Assembly: GCA_963675135.1 (NCBI GenBank)
Contig: OY776124.1
Coordinates: 3,579,001 to 3,643,000, forward strand
DNA from: Galeopsis tetrahit
Taxonomy: Eukaryota; Streptophyta; Magnoliopsida; Lamiales; Lamiaceae
Direction: 5' to 3'
DNA: 64,000 nt
Shown piece after piece: positions 24,242 through 35,200 of the stretch. A model generated the notes under the pieces. The model saw only the letters and a program-made list of their open reading frames with translations, searched no databases and was not told the origin of the DNA. Position numbers and translations under genes: made by a program. Numbering within the stretch: position 1 is the first letter of the stretch; each line of letters opens with the position of its first letter.

Positions 24242-27200
24242 CTAATTAATTCCTCCGGACGCATATGCATTTTTCCATCCGTCCGAAATGTGTTGACCCT
24301 CATGCTTCCACGAAGTAATGATCGGGGGCAAAGTGCGCCCAGCACCCATCATAACCTACACGCATTCGAGATTTATGTGTTATATATAAAATATGCAACA
24401 TATACGTGTAAATAAATTCATTAAATCAATGCAATCAAATACCTGGATGAAATGGTTCTCATTAATTAATCCCAACCAAATACTCCTCAGTTTTTGAGGA
24501 GGTTCTTTGTTGAACGGCAGATACGTAAGGGATAGACGGGTATCAAGAACCACCACCGCCACATTATAGTGTGACGCCACTAGATATCCCATGTACGGCA
24601 ACCCGAACCAATGTTTTTTATGTGCAAACTCTGTAAAGCAATTCAATTTTTGAAGCACAACATGGACGTAATCATTCAACAAGAACACGTTGTTGTACAA
24701 CGTTAGATTGCGGGACAGTTCGCTCATCAAGTCCATCCGAACCCTCGCCCACTCATCCTCACCCCATCCCATAAGCCCAACCACTGCTCGAAAACCGCAG
24801 TGTCCGTCACCCTTAACGTTCTTGATATCGATAATGTACGGTTGATGCTCGATCGGTAAATTTCCGATGAAGTCCATTCCTTGGGATTTTCGGGTACGCC
24901 GACGGGATACCTACGCATATTACAACCAAAATCACCAAAATATTACCCATCTACAACCAAAATCACCAAAATATTACCCATCTACAACCAAATCACCAAA
25001 AATATTACACATCTACAACCAAAAATCACCAAAAATATTACACATCACCAAAACACCAAAATAAACATGCAAGGGCTGAGAATTACCGGTTGTTTTTTTG
25101 GAATCCCTTTCTTTTGGAAGGACGGGGATGAGAGCGAGTTATCTACAGTGATGACTGTCTGCTCCTTTTGTACCGAGCAACTTGCAACTTGACTCTCTAC
25201 AAGCTCAAATAGGCTAGGCTCACGTTTGGTGGACGCATCGGACTTCTTCTTCTTCTTTCCTTTTTTGGGTCGACCACGAGTGTCTTCCTTAGGAGGTGGC
25301 TCAATAAGAGTCGTAGTCTTGGGGTTTGCAAGCTCCCTCATACGCTTTAAGAAGATGAGTTGCTCCTCCGGAGAGAAGCTCTTATAAACCTCAGCCATGT
25401 CGTCTACGGCATCTTCAAACCGATTTTTGTTGTGGGTGGGAACGGGGTCAACCGATGTGGTGGTTGGGGCAGGCTCCATATCCAACTTCCTCCAAAAGGG
25501 ATCAATGGCATTCATGGGTATCGGTTTGTCACAGTAAACATACTCCTCGATCTCATGACCACATGGCAAACCATATACCTTCCTCAAGATGTGTTGGCAC
25601 TCTTTAGGATCGAATCCGGGTCGTTTGATCACCTTGATTTCATCAAAGATCTTTTCTAGAGCCAAAAACGACACCACCCCTCGTAAATAATTGAAAACGT
25701 TTGAGGAGAACCTATGTTGAGCAACGTTCAAACTCTTTTCGAATGAGGCTTTAATTGAAACATGGCATGCCTCGAATAGAGTGTGACATTTCTCCCAACA
25801 TGTCTCAAAATTTCCTAATGAATTACCGAGCATTCTTTTCAACGCCGCATGATGGCTTTCGACCCTGATCAGAGAAAATTTAAAACGTTAGGCAACTTAT
25901 AAATTAAAGTAATAATTTAAATAAAGACAAAAGTATAAACATACCTGTTGGTTGTGGTGTTGCCAAAGTGCATAAATTCATTCGTCCAAGCCCTTACAAA
26001 CCTCTCTTTATAAGGGTTAATCCAACTATTCAACACGTAATTCACTGGCTTCTTCGGAAATTTGGACTTGAACTTAGCAAGAGCTTCTTCAAAGTCGGAC
26101 TGGGTATCGGACCTCCACAAAGAGTTGAAATGAGAGTTGAATACCTCCCATTTTTTGACATCTTTAAATTCACCCTTGCAGTTGGCTAGTACATTCCGGT
26201 CAATGTGGAATGTACAAAGAAAATGACGGGTTTCAGGAAATTTCTTGGCCACAGCATTCATCAATGCAAGCTCACGGTCCGTGATAATAACATCGGGAAG
26301 AGAAGATGAGCCCAACACGTCTCGAAGCACCTCCAATGCCCATTGATAATTTTCTTCTTTCTCATCCGTTAGGTACACCGACGCAACACAAAATGTGATC
26401 CCAGTCGATGTAACCCCCACAATCTCCAAATAAGGTAGCCGGTACCTATTCGTCTTGTATGTGCAATCTATCATGAGTACCTTCGGAAAAGCACGCACCA
26501 GTTGGAGTGAGACGGGATGTGCAAAAAACAACTCGTTAAGAGTGTTTATCTTCTCACATCTTCGTGTGGCATGAAAGTAATTTTGCTCGACAAGTTGACT
26601 CATCAAATATTGCAACTGACTACGTCCACTATATTGATGGATTTTATGCTTCAACCTAACATTGTAGATCGTTCGAAGAGTCGAGTGATTGTTCTCATTG
26701 TTCTTCTTCAACTTCATCAATACAGATTTAGGAGGAGCGTGTAATTTGGACATTTCGACAACGAAGTCCTCTTCCTCGGTAGTTAGGCGGTCGGCATAAG
26801 AATGTCCCTCAAGGTAACGGGATATTGGATGGTTATGTGTACCGCATTTCACCTCTAATCTCCACTGCATTTCACCTTCTTCTGTACCTTTCAACATAAA
26901 CGGACACCCACATTTCTTGGTGCCCGTAACCTTTCCACTCTTTTCTTCTACCACCTCGTTCTTCTTAGCCTTCTTCTTCATAGGAGTTGTAGGCTTCTTC
27001 TTTTCACGTCGCACACCGCCACGCTCACACGTCAAGAATATACGACCTTTTTTAGTACCTTGGTCGTTATCCGACCGCTTCACAACAATAATTATGTTGT
27101 GTTGTTTCCCCGTACTACGCACCCAAGACAAGAGTGCGTCACGAGACTCGAACAAAGCCATATTCGTGAAGACGTCCGTGTAGTCCATAACAATTTCATG

Positions 27201-27329
27201 ACCCTGGACATCATCATTCTCCCTTTCAACAACAGAGTCATTCACCCACTCATCATCATAATTGTACTCCTTATACTCCTCTTCGAGACAATATTCGTCC
27301 ACCCAAACATCGTCCTTCTCATCACCCAA
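24242..27329 (-). CDS. MULE transposase fused to an OTU-type cysteine protease domain
   Basis: Predicted 914-aa protein from exons 27329-25945, 25864-25087, 24910-24443 and 24355-24242 (minus strand), all GT..AG and in phase. Residues about 95-175 form a WRKY-GCM1/FAR1-type zinc finger (KKCGCPFML, then GTHNHP). The MULE transposase core follows, with Asp near 288 (IDCTYKTN), Asp near 351 (IITDRELAL), the C..H pair CTFHIDRN and the NTTTNRVESHHAALKRML block that crosses intron 1. A SWIM-like C..CGH motif (YGLPCGHEIEEY) and a Lys-rich linker come next. Exon 3 encodes an OTU-like domain, with KGDGHCGFRAV giving the Asp-Gly-x-Cys nucleophile and ENHFIQV the catalytic His. The transposase should cut and join element ends; the OTU fold removes ubiquitin-type modifiers in other proteins, but its role here is inference. 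No stop or frameshift seen. Confidence 0.88.
24921..25066. repeat. 31-bp minisatellite in a transposase intron
   Basis: About four and a half copies of a unit of about 31 bp containing ACAACCAAAATCACC and ATATTACCCATCT, all within intron 2 of the transposase-OTU gene, so length change would not alter the protein. Confidence 0.85.
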
Positions 27330-27359
27330 ATTCTGAAATTCAAAAAAATAAAAATTAAG

Positions 27360-27535
27360 TAATGTTCGAAACTTTGTTCAAAACAACAGCTTCATGTTCG
27401 AAAAAAAGTTCAAAACAACAGCTTCATGTTCGAAAAATTATTCAAAACAAAAGACCTATGTTCGAAAAAAAGTTCAAAACAAAAGATATTTGTTTTGAAC
27501 TTTTTTTCGGACAACACGACCATGTCCGGAAAAAA
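27360..27535. repeat. ATGTTCGAA array, right
   Basis: Four ATGTTCGAA words (the complement of TTCGAACAT) about 31-33 nt apart, followed by diverged TTCGGACA and TGTCCGGA words. It lies just upstream of the transposase start codon, in its likely 5' UTR or promoter. Confidence 0.8.
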
Positions 27536-28079
27536 AACACGAACATGGTCGTCTTCTTCGCAGAACCAGTCGCGAAAAGGGGCTTTTTTGAAAACGAAAA
27601 AATGCAATACATAATGTCAAAATGTATGTCCTAAATGCATATTATTTCAACTACATACCACTATAAAGTCATAAGATGCAAAAAAAACAAGCATAAACAC
27701 CAACACAAACACTAAAAAACCCTAAACATAAAAACTCTTTCACTTTCGAAAAAAAACTTTCAAAACATGATAAATAACTTACAAATGAGTCTTTGGCACC
27801 ACCACTCGTAGTTATTGCATCATAATCGACCATTTTCGACCCCATCTTAGCTCTAAAAATCGAAATTGCAGAAATGGAAATTTTGGAATTGAGAGTTGTG
27901 ATGACTCTCTACATTCCCGCGATTTAGAAAGGAGGTGGGTGTACTCATCCGGGGATTTTTTTAAAAAATATACAGGAGGGATAAAAACGTCATTTCGCTG
28001 CACCCTTTTCACAAAAAAAAAAATTACCTGGGTGTAATCATAGGAATCCTGGGTGCCTTTAGCCGCGCCCAAAATATTA

Positions 28080-28481
28080 TTCCATTCCTTAACATTAAAA
28101 ATAAAAAATAAAATAACCAAATGGCCCAAAATAGTTCTAGAAAATAAATGCTTGAAAAAAAAAAAAAGGCTAGAATAGTAATATATAGATAATGAGCTAT
28201 CATCTAGAATCAGCCTTTTCCTAAAAACACAAGTGTTGGACTTAATTGGACTTTTACAATACTACAAAAAAAAAAAAAAAAAGGAAACAAATGTGTAGCC
28301 CAAAATAAGGCCCATAAACATTTACATGCATCTCGTCATAAATAAATAAAAAAAAAAGTTAAATTTCTAAAAATGGAAGGATAATGTTGTAATTTCCCGG
28401 CCAATACTAGGGTTTCATTAAATTTTCTTCCATAATTTCTACAATCCAAAAGGTATGACACCTTAGTAGATAGGTTGAAGT
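28080..28481. other. Intergenic stretch left of the SINE
   Basis: AT-rich DNA with poly(A) runs near 28155 and 28265. No gene seen. The left copy of the SINE target duplication is at 28467-28481. Confidence 0.5.
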
Positions 28482-28602
28482 GACAAAGTGGGATAGCTCA
28501 AGTGGTTAGAGCACCACTACCTAGGCCTTAGGTCCTGGGTTCGAGTCATTGGGAGGTGAAAAAAGGGATGTGTATTTAACTTCCATAAAAAAAAAAAAAA
28601 TA
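28482..28602 (+). mobile_element. tRNA-derived SINE
   Basis: The head resembles a tRNA with an internal promoter: A-box-like TAGCTCAAGTGG and B-box GGTTCGAGTC. A short body follows and then an A14 tail. A perfect 15-bp duplication TAGATAGGTTGAAGT flanks it (28467-28481, 28603-28617), which proves target-primed insertion. It is short, about 120 bp, and has no reading frame. Family unknown. Confidence 0.9.
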
Positions 28603-28617
28603 TAGATAGGTTGAAGT

Positions 28618-29069
28618 ATATAGTGTGATACTTAGATATCTCAATTGAATAGTAGATAATGTTCGATAATTTGTATATGCACACAATTTGTATATGCATC
28701 TATCTAGCTTAAACATGATGTTCTATAATTTGTATATAGCACACAAATTGAATCGTAGATAATGTTCGATAATTTGTATATGTACACAATCGAGTGTGCT
28801 TTTGCATATTGAAAGAAATTGTATTTTTTATGTCAGACTATGCATATATCTAGCTTAAACATAATCACTCATTTATCTTTGAGTATTCTATCCTTATCTT
28901 TGAGTATTCTATCCTAAGGGTCTGTTTGTTTTGAGACTATCACGTTCGCACGGTTCTGTTCTAGTTCGGAATTTTACATCCGAATTTAACCATTCAACTT
29001 CATTCACCCTTAAAAATACACATATATTCTACTATTATAATAATACAACATCATACATTCTTACACAAT
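28618..29069. other. Intergenic stretch right of the SINE
   Basis: AT-rich DNA with several diverged repeats of GATAATTTGTATATGCACAC between about 28640 and 28800. No gene seen. Confidence 0.5.
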
Positions 29070-29724
29070 CACTACAAAAAAACTTAGATTTAGAGACGGA
29101 ATAAATACTATAAACACTATCTCTAAACAGGTTAGAAACGGATTTTGGAACCATTTTCTATCTGTTTCTAATCGCATGGTATCTAATGTTAGGAACGGTT
29201 TTCTAAATTCCGTTTCTAATAAGAGACGAATTTGAGACCGTTTTTTTTCGGTTTATAATGAGAGACGGAATTTGACACTATATATTCTCATATCTAAACG
29301 ATGACCGACCCGTTTTATATCCGGGTCAAAATTCCGTTTCAAATGTTGTTTCTATTTAACAACGACATTTTATCGTCTCTAAATCCGTATCTAAACGATA
29401 AACGACTCATTTTTTTCGTCTCTAAATCTGTATCTAAACGATAAACGACCCGTTTTACATCCGGGTCAAAAATTCGTCAATAAATTCGTTCCTAATTTTC
29501 GGGTCAAAAATCCGTCTCCAAGATCGAGTTAACAACCCCCGACACCCATCCCACCCTGCAACCACCCCCTCTCCAATTATTTAATCTCCATTCCAAGCCT
29601 TAATCTCAATCCCACCAAGCCCAAACCCGACCCGACCCGACCCCAAACCAACCCAACCCCAAACCAACCCAACCCAACCTAACCTAACCCAACCTGACAC
29701 CCATCCCACCCTGTAACCACCTCC

Positions 29725-29870
29725 CTCTCCAACTATTTAATTGACCTTTTTTTTTTTTTTTTTTTTGTCTACATGAGAATTGCTCCAACTATTTAATTGA
29801 CCTTTTTTTGGTCTATATGGGAATTGCTCCAACTATTTAATTGACCTTTTTTTTTTTCTATATGGGAATT
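29725..29870. repeat. Tandem repeat of about 50 bp inside the CACTA element
   Basis: Three copies of a unit containing CTCCAACTATTTAATTGACC, a T-run and GGGAATTG, varying mainly in T-run length. Confidence 0.75.
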
Positions 29871-31724
29871 GAGCTATTTTTTAGGACATATAACTCTTTT
29901 ATTTTATCTTTTGATATTAATTGTATATTAATTTATTTCTTTTACATGTATTCAAATTGTAACATTTAAATCTATAAATGTAATTTTTTTTATTAATTTC
30001 TAAAAATTTTAATTACTCACATCCGTTAATAAAAGTTGTATTAGTTTAACATATATAATTAATTTTAATACTAAGAACTATGCATAGTTTAGACACTTTA
30101 TTTTATTATAATAGTTTAACATATATAATTAATTAATTAATTTGTAACTTTAAAAATATATAAAAAAATTGTTATTGAATAATTTCAATTGTAAAAGTCG
30201 ATCTTACTTTATAAATTCAAATAAATTAATTAAATTACATTTAATCTTTTGTTAATTTTTTTTTTAAAATTGTTATTAATTTTACAATTTTTATTATTTA
30301 AAACTTGCACTTTTATTAATGGCTAAAATTAAATTAAATTTAAAAAATTGGGCTTCGAACCTGTGACATTATGGTAAGGCAATTCAAAGACAATCACTAG
30401 GTTGTAACGATTTTTAACCCTACCCCTGGATAGGTGCAGTAGTATCCAAAGTAATTACTTGCATCTGCATTGTAAGTTTAATTTTTTAATGCAAACAATG
30501 GATGTATGAAATTTGTATCCAACGAGTTCGGAATGGAAGGTGTTTGTCTACTTGAATTTAGTTATGTGTATCTGTATGTGTGTTCTAGATGCATGCGAAT
30601 TTAGTTATGTGTACTTGTATGTGTATATGAGCATGATAAATCTCATTTTTATACAATAATTTACTAACTAAATTAAATGATAATTATAATTTATAGTAGG
30701 CAAAATGATAGGTAAATTATATATTATAATAATTATAATTTATAGTAGGCGGATATATTATAATAAAGGCTTGAGATGCACAACTTACCTCGTCAATCTT
30801 GATGGTAGAGACAATTATTATTGTCATTTCATGAATTATTGTCATTAGTCATGTATTATATATATTGTCATATAAAATATATTTTCATATAAAAGATATA
30901 ATATCTCTATTTATTATATAAACTTATTTTCAAGAATGACACATATTATATTATTAGATAGGGATTAGTTACGTCATATTTTTAAGAATGAAAAAAATTG
31001 ACATATTATTAAATAGGGATTAGGTTTAATTTCTTTTAAAATATATTTTTCACAAATTTAGTAAAATTAAATAAAATTAATTTGTATAAATTAAATTTAA
31101 CTTAATTTGTATCTCTTGATTTTCAATTTTTATTTCAAGTTAGTTTTGACATGATTTTTTATTTTTATTTGATCTTATCCCTTTTCTATGCTATTTTTTG
31201 CATTATGAAGTTGCTGCATTCCACACTTTCTGTTTTTGGATTGATTTTTTTTGGGATGACCTCGAATTCCATCTTCTTATTCACTTTTGTTTATAACAGT
31301 GACAAAGTATTATTATTTGTGTTGAACAATTAAGGGAACGACTAATTTCTTCTTATGTCCTATTCAACCTTTTGAAATTATACCGTGATTCAAATAATTC
31401 TCTATCATCACCATCTTTATATGTGAAATACGAAATGTTGATCCTTCTGTGCATTGTTTTATTTATCTCAACTAGTATTTTCCCGTGCAATGCACGATTT
31501 ATAAATTAATAAATTTATACATGCATACAGTGTGATGTTAATAAATAAGCAATTTTTTATATACATACAATAGTATAAGAGTTTTTTTAGGATTATTAAT
31601 TTTAATATTTTATTTAAAAAATAAACGTCACAATAATATTGGATAAAATTAAGATTTGTCAAAAATAATTAATTGAGCATAATTAATAAATATTCATTTT
31701 ATATATAATCGTCAATAAATAATA

Positions 31725-32017
31725 CTTCATTCGTTCCATACTTGAAGGTTCAAATCAATTGGGCACGGGTTTTAATGAATAAATTGTTTATTAATATTGT
31801 GTAAGATAAAGTGGGGGTAGTAAAGATTTTTTCAATTTTATAAATAGTAATAAAGTTACTTTTTTAGTGTAATAAAGTAGTGACATTTGTTGTAATATTG
31901 TGATGTTTTAAGGAGAGTGTTTAAAAATGTTTTTGGTATGTTATGTTAGGTAATGTGCCTTCAAGTATGGGACACCCAAAATGATAAAATGTGTTTTTAA
32001 GTATGGGACAGAAGGAG
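31725..32017. mobile_element. Stowaway-type MITE nested in the CACTA element
   Basis: Starts CTTCATTCGTTCCATACTTG and ends AAGTATGGGACAGAAGGAG, with TA on both sides (31723-31724, 32018-32019). An internal second copy of AAGTATGGGACA lies near 31962-31973. Confidence 0.65.
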
Positions 32018-33542
32018 TAATGTTTTACAATACTATATTCATAGATACAAATAGAGAGAGGAGAGAGAAAATGAAAATAAAGAAAGAGAAAAAGAATTTT
32101 ACAATTAGAATATTTCACGTATTTATATTTTTTCTATGCTATGGATACTATTTTACAATTAGAATATTTCACGTATTTATACTTTTTCTAATTCTAATGC
32201 TAAGTGGATCATATAATTATTTTTTAATCTAAAACTTTTTAAAAAATACTATACAAGTTTCTGTATAAGTCTTAATAGTAGTTTTATAAAGATTTTTAGA
32301 AACTTTTAAAAATTATTGAATGACTCTTTTTTTTAATCTAACTTTCATACAAAATTGATATACGTACATTGATTAGAGAATCAATTCTTGGAATATTTAC
32401 ATTAGTTTATACTTTTTCTAAATTAATGATATAATTTTTTTTTAATCTAAAACTTTTTTAAAAATACTATACTAAGTTTCAAAAATTATTAAATGACACC
32501 TCCTTTTTTTTAATCTACAAAATTGATATACATATGTTGATTAGAAAATCAATTCTTGGAATATTTTCATTAGAGAATCAATTATATATATTGTCATATG
32601 GAATTGAAGATATAATATAATATTATTATTATACTGTAATATCTATATCTATGCTAAAATATATCTACATAGTATTATTCTAACATTTGTATTTAGCCAA
32701 ATACTTGTATGCACTCGGTGTCACCATGCTCCCTACTTATGAGTTTTCAGCTATTGGGTCTTTCTTGGGACTAGGCCTCAGATTCCAATCACACACCCAT
32801 CTGTTTACTCAGTTCACTCTCAATGAACTCGCACCCACAAAATTCTTTAGTTCACCCAATAATGATTTGCACCCCCCTACTTTTAATTTTAATTTTTTAT
32901 TTATATTTTATCTGCACCCACTAATTAATGAGTTCACCTCCTAATCATATTTTTACAACAGTTATCTACACCTGCTCATTTTATGAGTTCACCCCCAAAT
33001 TATTTTTTACCACATTTATCTATATCCGCTCATTTTATGAGTTCACCCACAAATTATTGTTTTACCACGATTATCTGCACTCGCACATTTTATGAGTTCA
33101 CCCCAAAATATTTTTTAAAAAATAATCACATTTAAAAGACTATATTATCATTTTATTAATTTACACAAAATATAATAAAATAAACTCTAAAAAATTGATT
33201 CACCACCAAGTCACCCATATTTTTTTAAAAAAAAAATCGTAAAAATATAATTAATAAAAAAAACTATCGAAATTAGACATAAATCTCGATTTTTTTTCTT
33301 TTTAATTTTTCTTCCCCCTACTCTTTTTCCATTTTTAATTTTTTTTTTCTTCATTTTTTGTTCCTTTTCCTTTTTTATTTTAAATTTTCCTACATTTCTT
33401 TTACATTTTTTGCATGTGTATTTTTTAAATTTTAATATAATATTATAGGCATGATTTTATTATAGTCGATTGGCGGTGCACTTGAATTTCAATTTTAATT
33501 TGATGAGTAAAGGACCTGCCGAAAATTTATGTCGGTCGGCGG

Positions 33543-34166
33543 GTGACCCAACCACCACCATGCCCGACCACCCCCTCGACGGTGACGGCGGCGCTTCCGT
33601 CCCGGCCGCTGAAGCCTAAGACCCCTCTTCGAATCGCAATCGCAATTCTTCACTTCCATGACAATCGACATCATCTTCCATCTCGGAAACGATCCATGGC
33701 GGCCGAAATCCTCTTCTCATTTCGACCACCGACGCGACTGCTTCGATCAATCTCCCTTGCGTTCGCGATCCAGGAGCTTCTTCGGCATCAATGGCTCTCG
33801 CCTGCAACACTCGGATCGTCGCCGCCTCTCTCTCGTCTTTCATCTCTGCCCAAATCGAAACTACATTGCTTTGTCCGTCTTCTTCATCGTGCTACTGCGC
33901 ATCCTCATCCTCCGGTTGACGGCAGCCCGACGGAGGAATGTGAGTATGTTGCCGATGGATCTCTAACCAGCCGACACTCAGAGCCGGTGACCTTATTGTT
34001 GAAATCTCAAACGACGACTGCTGACCTAGGGTGCCCTCCCATTGGGCTAGGGTTCCCTTCAATTGGGCTTGGTAATGTGCACCCCTTATTTTCTTCAGTA
34101 CACCCCGATTTGCACTCCCTTCATTTTTTTTCTGGTATTATTAGTTATTGGTATTGGTATTACTAG
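33543..34166 (+). pseudogene. Captured, unrecognised coding-like fragment
   Basis: Open frame of 207 codons, Pro/Ser/Leu/Arg-rich, in the GC-rich centre of the Pack-MULE-like element. The homologous stretch of copy 2 (about 54180-54760) is similar in DNA but its frame is broken by indels, so there is no sign of selection on a protein. Probably a captured piece of host gene; the donor is not recognised. Confidence 0.4.
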
Positions 34167-34604
34167 TTATTGACTGCAGTATTACTATTAATATACAATT
34201 GAATTAAAATTAATGATTATTTATTACGGTATTATTAATTATTTAAGACATTACTGTTTTTTTTTTATGGTATTACATATTATTGTTTATGTTATTACTT
34301 ACTATAAATAGATTTGTGGAATTATTTATTATTGTATAAGATATTACTGATCAATGTTCATGATATTACTAATTATTGTTCATTGTATTACTGATAATTT
34401 TTTTTGGTATTATTGAATATAATTGGATGTGTGGAATTATTTGTTATTGTATAAAATTTTATTGATTAATATTAATAGTATTACCGATTACTGTTCATGG
34501 TATTACTAATAATTGATTTTAGTATTATTTAATATAATTAGATATGTGTAATTATTTGTTATTGTATAAGATATTGGAGTATTAATTATTTTTAATGGTA
34601 TTAC

Positions 34605-35200
34605 TAGAGATGTTTATCTAGGCCGGGCTGGCCCGTTTAACCCTGAAAAATATAGGGTTAGAGTTCATGAATCATAGGCCCGTTTAAATTCGAACTTTTT
34701 TGACCTGGACCGGTTAGCCCGCTAGCTCCGAGTTGTTATTATTATTATTTTTTTTAAATAAATAACCTGAGAACAAATTTTTGGTCATTTGACCAATAAC
34801 CACAAATATAAGCATTAAGAAGCTCATTACCATCCATTAGTCATTATTACTATTTTTTTTAGATTATGATATTTGTTTAGCTTTATTTGGTCATATTAAG
34901 GACCAATGAGTTTTAAAATTGTGTTTAAATCATACTTTTGTTTTCTCATTTATTGATCATTAACTAATTATGTATTTTTTCTATTTTATTTGCTTGTTGC
35001 ACGTGCCAATTGATACCTTTAATTTTAGAAGAAAAAAAATATTGTAGTCCGTTAGTGGCCCGTTTAGCCCGTAGCCTGCTAGAATTAGGGTTAGGTCCCA
35101 ACAATTATAGGTCTGTTAAATATGAACCGGTTAAGGCCCTAGCCCGTAGCCCTGTAGGATTGGCCCTATAGGGCTAGGGCCAGCCTGATAGACATCTTTA
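34605..35200. mobile_element. hAT-type non-autonomous element
   Basis: Imperfect inverted ends TAGAGATGTTTATC and GATAGACATCTTTA, flanked by the perfect 8-bp duplication GGTATTAC (34597-34604, 35201-35208), the hAT length. The interior has GGGCTGGCCCG-type words repeated near both ends. The sister Pack-MULE copy lacks this insert, so it provides an empty site. Confidence 0.88.

Larger units (their letters stand above)
16755..28070. mobile_element. 11.3-kb Mutator-like element with two gene cargo
   Basis: The left end reads GGCTGCGGCTAAAGGCACCC and the right end, inverted, GGGCGCGGCTAAAGGCACCC; similarity continues for about 44 bp with few mismatches. AAAATATTA flanks both sides (16746-16754, 28071-28079), a perfect 9-bp target duplication. 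Inside, a plant-mobile-domain gene on + and a MULE transposase/OTU gene on - point toward each other. Two solo LTRs are nested between them. Subterminal words GATGAGGACACCCAC occur at the left (about 16800-16833), inverted near the right (27931-27950), and again internally at 23549-23595. Matching ends, intact frames and the perfect duplication suggest a fairly recent, possibly autonomous element. Confidence 0.92.

Noticed and set aside
24921..25066. Regularly spaced repeats resembling a CRISPR array
   Set aside because: Direct tandem minisatellite without unique spacers, in a plant intron.
28489..28560. Second tRNA gene
   Set aside because: A and B boxes are present, but the acceptor stem does not close and a poly(A) tail with target duplication marks it as a SINE.
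30345..30420. tRNA-like B-box on the minus strand (GGTTCGAAGCC)
   Set aside because: No matching A-box or cloverleaf could be drawn.
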